Shown: one piece after another, positions 45,046 through 54,469 of the stretch
Numbering within the stretch: position 1 is the stretch's first letter
Layout of the letters: each line of letters begins with the position of its first letter
Source: Tanypteryx hageni
Lineage: Eukaryota; Arthropoda; Insecta; Odonata; Petaluridae
Assembly (NCBI GenBank): GCA_028673005.1
Contig: CM054112.1
Location: 189,507,144 to 189,571,143, forward strand
Length of the DNA stretch: 64,000 bases
Direction of reading: 5' to 3'
The notes under the pieces: generated by a model
What the model was told of the DNA's origin: nothing
The model's database searches: none
The model's input: only the letters and a program-made list of their open reading frames with translations
Position numbers and translations under genes: made by a program

Positions 45046-46039
45046 TTCCAGGTCAATTGGTCCACAGCACAATGTCCAATATACAGAAAGTCCAGAGCAA
45101 AAATGTCCACAACCATAAAGTCCATTGATTTAAATCCACAAGTCTAAATGTCCAATATGCAGATGTCCAATATCCAATATGATGTCCAATATCCAATACG
45201 AATATAGCATAGAAAAAATTACATTCTTGTTCCACTTCAGGCATTCTTGTTTGATAACAGAAGTGTGTTGCTATAGAAATTTAAATAAATAATAAATACA
45301 AACTTTTAAGAATTTTTTCCCAATGGCTACATATCTTGTTTCGCAGAAGAGGAAGAAAATTTTGGTGAGCAATGGATACACATATCACTTCCATTCCCGT
45401 AGTAAAAATAGTAGGAAAATTTACTGGAGGTGTTCCGAAAGAGAAATCTGCAAATCTCGTTGTGTAACAAATAGCGACCTAGACAATATTGTTATTGAGA
45501 AGGATGGTTATGGAGCACATGCTCATGAGTCGAACACTGCTGCCATCGAAGCAAAAAGAGTACAAGGTATTATAAGACAAAGAGCTATTGAGCGACCCAA
45601 TGAAAATCCTAGTCATATTGTGAGAGAAGCTACTGCTAATATTACAAATGAAGAGGTTTTAGCCAACTTGCCTGAGAGAAATAATTTAACACGAACAGTA
45701 AATAGGGAACAGAATCACAATCGTCCCCAGATTATCAGAAATATAAGAGACCTTCAGATACTTCCTCCATATGATTCAACAATGCGGGGTGAACAATTTT
45801 TGTTATTTGATTCCGGGGAGAATAATGGAAATAGATTAGTAATATTTGCAACATCAAGAAATATTGAACATCTTTGTGCCTCACCATCCATTTACATGGA
45901 TGGAAAGTTTAAAACAGTCCCAGCCCAGTTTTTGCAGCTTGTCACATTGCATGGAATGGCCCTCTAATGAAGTGGACATTAATATTAATGGCCATTTACA
46001 AGAGTGGACATTTTTGCTGTGGACCAATTAACTGATAAT
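45046..46039 (+). mobile_element. MULE-like DNA transposon with 11-bp TSD, internally deleted
   Basis: CATCCTTTACA is exactly duplicated at 45035-45045 and 46040-46050. Its length fits the 8-11 bp duplications of Mutator-like elements. The inner ends share CAATTGGTCCACAGCA (left) and, on the minus strand, TTAATTGGTCCACAGCA (right), continuing AATGTCCA. The left end also has repeated TGTCCAATAT units (45060-45200). The element is 994 bp and contains the 5' part of a FLYWCH-type MULE transposase gene. Confidence 0.9.
45323..45967 (+). CDS. FLYWCH zinc-finger MULE transposase, 3'-truncated
   Basis: An open frame of 214 codons starting MATYLVSQKRKK. Residues 5-70 are a FLYWCH-type finger (YTYHFHSRS, IYWRCSEREICKSRCVT, AHAHES with the zinc ligands Cys, Cys, His, His). 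A linker rich in charged residues follows, then the first MULE catalytic segment IYMDGKFKTVPAQFLQLVT, where the Asp of MDG is the first DDE residue. The frame ends at HGMAL right after this, so the second and third acidic residues and the rest of the catalytic core have been deleted. The protein could at most bind DNA. Uninterrupted frame and exact TSD suggest a fairly recent insertion. Confidence 0.85.
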   Translation: MATYLVSQKRKKILVSNGYTYHFHSRSKNSRKIYWRCSEREICKSRCVTNSDLDNIVIEKDGYGAHAHESNTAAIEAKRVQGIIRQRAIERPNENPSHIVREATANITNEEVLANLPERNNLTRTVNREQNHNRPQIIRNIRDLQILPPYDSTMRGEQFLLFDSGENNGNRLVIFATSRNIEHLCASPSIYMDGKFKTVPAQFLQLVTLHGMAL

Positions 46040-46446
46040 CATCCTTTACAACTTAGAATAAGCCTAACTTCTGAAGTGGTTTTCAGCCTATTGTTAAGCA
46101 ACTTAAGTAAGTTTATTACAGCAGATTTTTTGTTTCAGATAACAGCAGATGATTGAGCAGCTCCTGACCCCAAGAATGGTAACACCATAGAAAAAAGCTG
46201 TGCTTGGCTCATTGAACCAAAATCATACACTCAGGTGCAACGTAATTTCCAAATGGCACCACCAATAAGACCATCGATATGTCAATGGCCTAAGAAGTGC
46301 ATGGAGATTGAAAGTGTTTCATGGAAAACAGGATCTGGGTGTGCAAACACAGGTGATGAAGATGTGGAATAGATCTGACAATCCTTTTTGCATAGTCTTC
46401 AGAAATCCACATGCAAGTGTACTCAAGAATTGCAAATGCCACACTA

Positions 46447-47665
46447 AAGGTGCTACCCAAAAGTTATGAGAATGTATTTATAAACAAAGATTCGTTAACT
46501 TACCTAATTTTTCATAATGTTCCCTTCAAAGTAAATATATCAAGCCCAGTGATTCTGCCATCGTTGGAAGCATATCTGAAACTCTTCTTTGGTAATACCA
46601 TAAAGTACCTCCCACAATTGTTGCTGAATCTCCAAAATATTATTAAATCTCTTACCTTTGAGCTTCAATTTAATCGCTGGAAACAAGAAGTCACAGGGAT
46701 CAAGGTCTGGATAATAAGGGGGTTGGGAGACCACAGGCATATTTTTCTCGGCCAGAAGCCATTGGACAGACAGGATGATGTGAGCAGGCTCATTGCCATG
46801 ATGAACCAACCAATCTCCATTTCTCCACAAGTTTTTCTGCATACGCCATAACACTTCAGTGTAACACTGCTGATTGACAGTTTGGACAGGAGAGAAACAT
46901 TTGTGGTGCACAACCCAATCACAGTAAAAAAATGATCAACATGCACCTGACATTTGATCGAACTTGTCTGGCCTTCTTTCCATTGTGATGACTGCTGCTT
47001 TGTTTCCAGATCGTACCCATAAACCCATGTTTCATTGCCTGTAATAACCTTTGAAAAGAAATCTGGGTTATCTTGAACTTGTTGTTGAAGATCACGACAC
47101 ACACTCAAGGAACAAATTTGGCAGAGATACTTCGCATGTTCAGATCTTTTGATAAAATGCATTGGCAGCTTCAAGAAAAATTCATTTTGCACAATTCACG
47201 CATAGTGAGATGCCCGTCTTGATGAATTAACTCTTGTACCCTTGCAACATTTTCATTCATTCTGCTCGTCAATGGCTGCTCAGAACTTTCTTCATCTTCT
47301 ATGGAAGTTTGTCCATCTTTGAATCTTGAAAACTGCCTGTATGTTTGTGCTTTTGATAAAGCATCTTCTCCAAAAGCTGCTCATAACATTTCATGTATAT
47401 CAGAAGCTGTTTTACCAAGCTTGAAACAAAACTTAATGCAAAATCTTTGTTCTTTGGAATCGCTCACTTCGAAAAATTGCAGAACATGTGGTACACATTT
47501 TCACTAAAAAGCTTCACAAATGTGACTGATGCAACATAAAATGGCATATGACAAGGCAAAGTACTTGCAAAAGTATACTCAATCACCACCTAGCAGGATA
47601 ATTTTTGTACTATTATTGGTTACATTGTTACGTGAGCATTCTCATACATTTTGGGTAGCACCTCG
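46447..47665 (-). mobile_element. mariner element with TIRs
   Basis: The left end AAGGTGCTACCCAAAAGTTA and the right end, inward on the minus strand, CGAGGTGCTACCCAAAATGT are TIRs, with TA outside (46445-46446, 47666-47667). The length of 1219 bp is near the usual 1.3 kb. A GAGAATG motif follows both TIRs. Confidence 0.88.
46540..47320 (-). pseudogene. mariner transposase pseudogene with mutated catalytic residues
   Basis: Read on the minus strand: the N-terminal HTH region EDEESSEQPLTSRMNENVAR and LIHQDGHLTMRELCK (about 47310-47190) ends at a stop. The central frame is CQDLQQQVQDNPDFFSKV-like followed by ITGNETWVYGYDLETKQQSS. After a frame change come SPVQTVNQQCYTEVLWRM, HHGNEPAHIILSVQWLL and PPYYPDLDPCDFLFPAIKLK. 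In mariner the first Asp is in GDETW and the second in HHDNAPAH; here they read GNETW and HHGNEPAH, so both are substituted. Only the third Asp (CDF) remains. Frameshifts add further damage. Dead copy. Confidence 0.88.
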
Positions 47666-47702
47666 TATAAGTATTTGAGTCGGCATGCATACAAGGTTCG
47701 GG

Positions 47703-48010
47703 GGTGCTGGTGGTGTAGTGGTTAGGACACTGGCTGCTACTCTCCTGGTGTTTGAAAAGGCAGCAGGAATGAATCCTGCGAAAGTAGGATTTTTTCCAAG
47801 GTCATCCAGCTCCCCATTTGTGTGGTTTCAGGAGACCGTGCAAAGTCAGCATTCTGTCCTTCGGAAGGGACATTAAGCCGTTGGTCCCCTTGGTGCTTTT
47901 CAAAAAGAGTAGGCTAATGCCGGCACCGGGTTTCCCTCCTCGTGTGTTTGGTATGGAAGAAGTTATGGCTATAATAATCCAAGAGGTTGATTAGCCAAAT
48001 ACACATATAC
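47703..48010 (+). repeat. SINE copy 2, full length with tRNA-like head
   Basis: The head GGTGGTGTAGTGGTTAGGAC is an A-box-like segment; a corrupted B box reads GGAATGAATCCTGCG. The body CCATTTGTGTGGTTTCAGGA, GGGACATTAAGCCG, GGCTAATGCCGGCACCGGG and AATCCAAGAGGTTGATTAGC is shared with copies 1 and 3, ending in a short CACATATAC-type tail. Confidence 0.85.
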
Positions 48011-48258
48011 ACATATGCATAAAAGGTTCAACTTGTACAGGCTCTCAAGCCCAATGATATTCCTCAATGCTATGCATTTGATACTGGCATAATGGAACAG
48101 CTGGCTGAGAATAATGGATTTCTAAAGTATATGATATTCACTGACGAACCTACCTTCCATGTCTCAGGACGTGTTAATCAACACAATCTCTGATTCTGGG
48201 GCTCCAAAAATCCCTAAGTTGTTCGAGAGATGGAAGGCGACAGCCCAAAACTTTATTT

Positions 48259-48568
48259 GTGTATATTTCTGGCTAATAAACCTCTTGGAGTATTATAGCC
48301 ATAACTCCTTACACACACCAGATACACTCACAAGGGAGGATGGAAACCTGGTGCTGGCATTAGCCTATTCTTTACAAAGAGCAGCAAGGGGTCCAACTGT
48401 GTAACGTCCCTTCTAAAGGACAGAGCCCTGGCTTGCACGGCCTCCTCAAGCCACACAAGTAGGGTTCGAGATGACCCCAGGTTGAAAAATCCAACCTCAG
48501 CTGGATTCGAACCTGGACCACTGTGTGGAAGGCCAATGCTCTAACCATTCTGCCACCACCACCTAGTG
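48259..48568 (-). repeat. SINE copy 3, full length with tRNA-like head
   Basis: On the minus strand it begins near 48568 with GGTGGTGGTGGCAGAATGGT (A box TGGCAGAATGGTTAGAGC), then the B box GGTTCGAATCC. The body CTTGTGTGGCTTGAGGAGG, AAGGGACGTTACACAG and TAGGCTAATGCCAGCACCAGG follows, with the 3' end CTCCAAGAGGTTTATTAGCC. The best preserved head of the three copies. Confidence 0.88.
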
Positions 48569-49270
48569 AAGATAGTTTGCAGACTAATGCATGACCGTGT
48601 CGAGCCAATTCCTTCCAAATTCATAATTACAGATAAGGTTAACTTTGCAATTGTGGCACCTCTGCTTAGTCGATCCAGTCCAAATATGCCATTTTGGTTA
48701 AAATCTGTTCAGCCAATTCTTCCCTGATATATGCATATGGGCAGACATCACAAAGATAATAGCACTTTTCAGCAATGATGAAAAGCACTAAAAAGCTACC
48801 TGGACATGTTGCAGAATCATGATGTTCCTCTGTAAACTGACATCCAACAAGTGATTTTCCAGCAGGACAGTGATCCTATACATGGGGAAGGGAGATTCAA
48901 GATAACTTTGATGGGACATTTCCAGGTTGCTTAATCAGCAATGGAGTTCCTATCCCATGGCCTTCTTGTTCTCCTGTCATAACCCCACTAGAATTCTTCT
49001 TGTGGGGTTATGTCAAGGACATGGTGTATTATAAGAAGGTGAACACAGTACAGGAACATTGACGCTGTTGCAACTGCCAATGCAATATGCTTGAGCAAAC
49101 CTGGTAAGAACTAGAATATTGTCTTGATATTCTCCAGGTGCTCATGTCAAAGTGGAATAAAGAAAATAAGTGAATGTTAACTTTTTGAGATATTCTTTTC
49201 AATAAAGCAAATCACATTATAATAGGTTTTAATTCAGTATTTATGGTGATTTAAAGTTGTAAACGTTTCA

Positions 49271-49583
49271 TGTATAGACCCTGTATTTATAAGTAGTATA
49301 CATCTTGTTGGGCGTCTGCTGAGAGGGGGAGGGGGACAAGAGAGGGCAGTTGCATCCCTCTGGATCAGGTCTATCAAGGAAAAATAACCATTAATGTCTG
49401 ATTAGGTCAGGATTTACATGGTCATTTTTCTGGGGTCAGGCAGGCAAGCAGGTTGGGACACCCTGCAATAGGCTTGAAACAAACCACCAAAATATTAAGC
49501 ATGCCAAACTCGACTGTGGGAGATTGCCTATCCCCTTGCCCCCACTTGGAAAAGCTACAGTGGACACCCATGCATCTTGACAG
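49271..49583. other. Non-coding interval
   Basis: No gene recognised; contains a short G-rich patch (49320-49345). Confidence 0.35.
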
Positions 49584-50289
49584 CTGACCTGGGCAACCCG
49601 TGGCTCATGAGCCACATGTGGCTCTTTACATAATTTTTTGTGGCTCTTGTATTCTTTCTTTTGGTGGTTTTTCCAAGTCCCAGATAATATACATATTTAA
49701 AAAGAAACCAAAATGAAGAACCAACAATAATAGCAATGGCACAGAACAAAAGAAAACAGGAGATGCTAAGAGAATGGCAGAACTACTAAACACATTGTAT
49801 TACAGTAACTAAAAATACCTTCGTCTCTCCTTACTTTCTTAAACACAGGCTTAATTCCCACCACTTGGTATCTCCCCTATCCATTTCATTTTGCTCTAAC
49901 AATATTGTTTTATTCCTCGTCACTCCATTGACCTGCTTATATAACACTGTACAATAAATTTGAACTTTTTGTTTTGCCCCTAAATGAAAATAGGTGATTT
50001 TTTATAAATAGCACACACTGAATCCAAATCTGAAACCCAAAATGCTCTATCATGTACCATTTTTTTGGGATTTCAGATTTCAATTTTGCCCCAAAAATAA
50101 CAAAAATTGTTGTATTATAGCCATTTGTAAAATAATCAAACTATGCCAAAAGTTAAAAATGGGGTAATTATACTAAAATGGACATGCAGAATCCAAAAAT
50201 GTAGTCAAAAATGCTCTGTGGACAAAAATGTGTCCAGTAAAATGCAAATAAATGGAAAGTTTTATTTTACTCAATTTTTTAAAAGTTTT

Positions 50290-51960
50290 TCTGGAAGCCT
50301 TTAACTGGCATCAGGAAGTTCTTTAATAAGAAGCCAGCAATTGTCAGTGAGCATGCTAGGAGACCATCTTCCGGCATATCGTTTCTCCATATCAGAAATG
50401 TCCTGATGGAACCTTTCTCCATGCTCATCACTCACTGCACCCAGGTTGGGGGGGAAAAGTCTAAGTGGGAATGAAGGAAATGAATCTTTAGCAACATACT
50501 ACATCCCATAGTTTTATATGCTTTTAGCATGTCCTCAACAAGTTCACTGTAGTTATCAGCTTTGACGTTGCCGAGAAAATTATTGCAAACAGCTTTGAAT
50601 GCCACCCACACTGCTTTCTCAGTGTCCAACAGCAGGTCTTCAAATACACTGTCTTGCATTATTGCACGGATTTGTGTCCTGATGAAAATACCCTCTTTTA
50701 ATTTGGCATCACTGAGTCTAGGGAATTTGTCCTTCAAATACTGAAAGCCCTCACCCTCTCTGTCCATAGCTTTCACAAAATTTTTCATCAACTCTAACTT
50801 GATGTGGAGCGGTGGTAACAAAATTTTGTCTCTGCCAACAAGTGGTTTGTGTTTGACACTCTTTTCCCCTGGTACCAAACTTTGTCTCATAGGCCACTCC
50901 TTAACTTCATAATGTTTTTCCCTAGCTCGACTGTCCCACTCACACAAAAAACAGCAAAACTGTGAAACCTGGCTGCATCCCTAGTAGTGATCCTATGACT
51001 TTTAAGGTCCCCACAGATTTGCCACCCATATTTGAGTAATTAATAGCCTTTAGAAGCAAATCCACATTCTGGTAGGTTTCCTAAATGTGGACAGCATAGG
51101 CAATCGGTACTGACGGATAAAAATTTCTATTACCCAACAATACCGCCTTTAAACTAAGTTTTGACAAATCTACGAAAAGCCGCCATTCTTGAGGATTGTG
51201 ACTGTCCTTCAACTTTGCCATTAGCCCATCCACATCATTACAATACACCAAATCACCGTCCTTTGAAAAAAATGATGACAAAGAGTGCTGATGTTTCCTA
51301 TAGGTTGTTACTTTGACGCCCAGCTGTAGCAGATTCCAACCTTGTAGTCGAGAGCTTAGTAGTTCAGCCTGGCTTTTCGTTAGGTTGAGGTCTCTCACCA
51401 GATCGTTGAGTTCAGCTTGAGAAATCAAATGAGGTTCTGTTAGTGGTTATTGGTAATCAGGATCACCCTCGTTGGAACACGAAGGTTCAGCTTCAGAAGA
51501 AGTGCTTGTTGGTTCTTCATCCAAAGTCCATACTTCAGGTGGCTTGGGAATTGTCGTGTTTCACAGGTCGTATGGCTGAGGGCAGATTCGAGTAAACTAC
51601 GGCATGTTTGGATTTTGAAGAGAAACCAGAAATGTTTGTTAAACAAAAATAACAGTCGGTAACATGATCCTTCTGCTCGCTCCAAACCATAGGAACAGCA
51701 AATGGCATGGACTGATGGGTGCCATTTAGCCAGCCTCTTAAGTAATGAGAACATCTACTGCAACATATGTGTGGTGCCCAACTCTTATCTTGATCCCCAA
51801 TTTTGCATCCAAAATACAACTCATAAGCCTTTTTCACTACAGGAAAAATGGATTTTCATTGGGAATTTGGGGTAAATTCACCGCACATGTAACAAAATAC
51901 GTCCGGCAAATTGAAACATTTGCAAGACATCACGAGAAAAAAAAATCAAGTGTAAAATAT
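50290..51960 (-). pseudogene. Degraded copy of a zinc-binding protein family multicopy in arthropods
   Basis: The gene reads on the minus strand. N-terminus: VFCYMCGEFTPNSQ, stop, AYELYFGCKIGDQDKSWAPH, ICCSRCSHYLRGWLNG and DCYFCLTNISGFSSKSKH, several CxxC pairs suggesting zinc binding. Middle (51428-51081): ISQAELNDLVRDLNLTKSQA, LSSRLQGWNLL, SLKAVLLGNRNFYPSVPIAY. C-terminal part (50947-50432): DKILLPPLHIKLELMKNFVK, FPRLSDAKLKEGIFI, MLKAYKTMGCSM, then EHGERFHQDISDMEKRYAGR to a stop near 50295. Stops and frameshifts occur at about 51865, 51540, 51445, 51080 and 51000. I recall near-identical proteins, annotated as uncharacterised, in many copies across arthropod genomes; no biochemical function is known to me. 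No introns seen. Confidence 0.65.
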
Positions 51961-52599
51961 GTTATGAATTGTTAAATGATTCTCCCACTTTTGGATTTCA
52001 CTGTTCACATAAAAAGTACTAATAAACTTGATTAATAGAGACAAGTTAAAAAAATATGCATATTCTTGAACGAACTCCCGTACTGGGATTCTCGGTATGC
52101 GAAGAAGGGAGGACTGACAAAGTTATCGTAAACATTGTGATATAATGTCGTTCCTCAAGCTTCAAAACCACAAAAGTGTCATAAAAACAGATGAGTGCAT
52201 TAGCGCTTTGTTGGGGATTGCCTGCAAAACGTGCATGCCAAATGGATTTGCGGTGGGCGCTTTCGTATATATAAATTGACATGTTCTACAGAAACTTTAG
52301 GTGTTATGGAAAAATGGCTTTCATTTTCGTAATCAGCGCATATTAATGCGTATAAATCACCTAGTTTTAAGTCGGGGCAAATTTCAGTGTTGTACGGTGT
52401 AATTAATGATTATAAGTTAATATTTACGCTAATTTCTGTAAAATAGTGTTAGTTCCTCAGTTTTTGTAGTTGCTCTTGGAATAATTATTGTCAATTATAG
52501 GTTATATATAAATATCTTAATAATAATAATTGCATTGTAGATTTTACATAATAGATATTGATATAACAAAAATAAAACCCTCATACATTTCAGGAATAA

Positions 52600-54360
52600 T
52601 CTTTATCGAAGAAAAGAACATATAAACAAGAAAATGGAAAATTTAATGAAGAATGGCAGGTAAAATATTTTTTCTCTTAGAAATGTGAAGCCTTTATGTA
52701 ACATCTGTAATGAAACGCTGTCCAACATTAGACAACATAATTTGTGATCTCATCCCAAGTTTGAAGCATTAAAAAATGAATCAAGTTAATAATTTAAAAT
52801 AAAAATTCTCTTCTCAGCAATATATCTTAAGCAGTTATCTTGCTCAACCCTAAAGTACCATAAAAGCCTGTTTTGCAATTAGTAGTATCACAGCAAAAGC
52901 AATGAATCTATTTAGTGATGGTGAATTTGTAAAATGTACTGAAGCTGCAGCAGAATGTTTATGCCCTGAAAATAGAAATCACTCTCAGAAGTGAGATTAT
53001 CAAGAAGAACAATTGCTCACAGAGTTCAAGAGCTTTCAAAAAATATTTAGGTAACTTTACAAGAAAAAAATTTCAGGGTTTGTCTTCTTCTATTTGTCTT
53101 GATTTGAGCTGATTTAACTGATACAACTCAACTGTATTTTTACTAGAGATGTGGATTTTAATTTAAATATAACAGAAGAACTGTTAAACATGAAAAGAAT
53201 GACAGGAAACACAACCGGCCAAGACATTTTAGAAGAGTTGTTGAAATCATTCTAAGCTTATGTGTATCTATAATAGTTAGTTGGTAAAGCAACTGATGGA
53301 GCACCTGCAATGGTCGTAATGATGGAGTAATTTCATTGGTCATAGCTAAAATGAGAGGGGAAGGATTAAAGTGACACTATTTATTTCCATTGCATTATTC
53401 ACAAAGAAAATTTATGCAAAATCATTTAATGTAAGAACTATTATGACAACCGTTAATAAAATAGTTAAATATATCTGAAACCATGCTATGAAATCCTGAA
53501 AGTTTAAAGAATGTTTGAGCAAAGTTGAATTTGAATACAGCAATGTCTGCTACTATTCTGAAATATGATGGATGAACAGAGGAAATTATCAAGATTTTTT
53601 TTAACTTTGCAGCGAAATTGCAATATTTATGGACTTCGAAAACAATAGCATCTTAGAATTATCAGACGAGCAATAGGTATTTGATCTTGGATTTGCTGTT
53701 GATATTTGTGAACATTTGAACATGTTTATTGGAAAACTCCAAGGGGAAAATCAATTAATTATAGAACTCCTTGGGTACCTCAAGTCATACAAATTGAAAA
53801 TCAAGGATGGGAAGCATAATTTTAAAAAGGCGAAATACATGATTTTCCTTGTTTAAAAAGCCTTTGGCATGTACGTTCCAATATAAAATTTGCAAAATAA
53901 TGCAGATGGAATAAAACCTCTGTTGGAAGAGTTTAATCAACATTGTGGAGAAAGTTCTCGATATAGTTAACTTTTCAAAATTTTCTTGTCCATTTTATAC
54001 TGATGAGAGTTCCAGTTCCAGAAGAATATCAAATTGAATTAATAGATTGCAATGCAGTATTGAGAGGCATAATATTTTTTCAGCAACAGAAGATAAAATT
54101 GAGTTTTATAAAAAAATCATAACAGCTGCAAAATATCAAGTTTTGAGAAAACATGCTTCAAAAATTATTGGTCTTTGCAGAGGTACATATTGATGCGATT
54201 TTCTTTTTTCAAAATTAAAATTTGTACAAAATTAAACCAGAGCTTTGATAACTGATCCCAATTTGGAAAATCAGTTAAGAATTGCAACACCCCAAATTGA
54301 TGTCAACCTGGAATATCTCAGCAGAAGTAGGGAAAACCAAATTTCTCATTAACAGATTAG
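52600..54360 (+). pseudogene. hAT transposase pseudogene (GTF2IRD2/FAM200-like)
   Basis: Heavily broken plus-strand frames. Start: KRTYKQENGKFNEEW (about 52613), then RNVKPLCNICNETLSNIRQH (zinc-finger-like). Later LVGKATDGAPAMVV (about 53283, the TDGAPAM core motif), HYLFPLHYSQRKFMQ, and DICEHLNMFIGKLQGENQL (about 53703) with LLGYLKSYKLKIK. These match in order the hAT transposases domesticated as GTF2IRD2 and FAM200 in vertebrates. Stops occur every few tens of codons. Old relic. Confidence 0.7.
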
Positions 54361-54469
54361 CAGATCCAAGTATTTATTTTTCAATCAAGGTTTTCTGTGG
54401 CTCCTTTAAAATATTTTATTTTTCAAGTAGCTTTTAAGTTGATATGAGTTGCCCTGGCCTGTTGTACAG

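Larger units (their letters stand above)
46140..49270 (+). pseudogene. Tc1/mariner-superfamily (DDE_3) transposase pseudogene, split by three insertions
   Basis: The N-terminal HTH part is at about 46150-46390: TQVQRNFQMAPPIRPSICQW and WKTGSGCANT. It is interrupted by the mariner at 46447-47665 and a SINE at 47703. It resumes at about 48025: KVQLVQALKPNDIPQCYAF, YMIFTDEPTFHVSGRVNQHN (first catalytic Asp in FTDE). A SINE at 48259-48568 interrupts again. The rest follows at about 48790-49170: YLDMLQNHDVPL, VIFQQDSDPIHG (second Asp), then SCGVMSR / WGYVKDMV in other frames and the C-terminal LDILQVLMSKWNK-like end. The pieces are colinear, so this was one gene. Its TIRs were not identified. Multiple stops; inactive. 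Confidence 0.75.
49584..54461 (+). mobile_element. Decayed hAT element enclosing an antisense gene relic
   Basis: The left end CTGACCTGGGCAACCCGTGG, with the downstream GAGCCACATGTGGCTCTTT, and the right end, inward on the minus strand, CAGGCCAGGGCAACTCATAT, with GGAGCCAC further in, resemble termini of Buster/Charlie-type hAT elements. Flanking octamers CTTGACAG and TTGTACAG are similar but not identical. Remains of a GTF2IRD2/FAM200-like transposase lie at 52600-54360 on the plus strand, and an unrelated minus-strand gene relic lies at 50290-51960. Confidence 0.6.
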
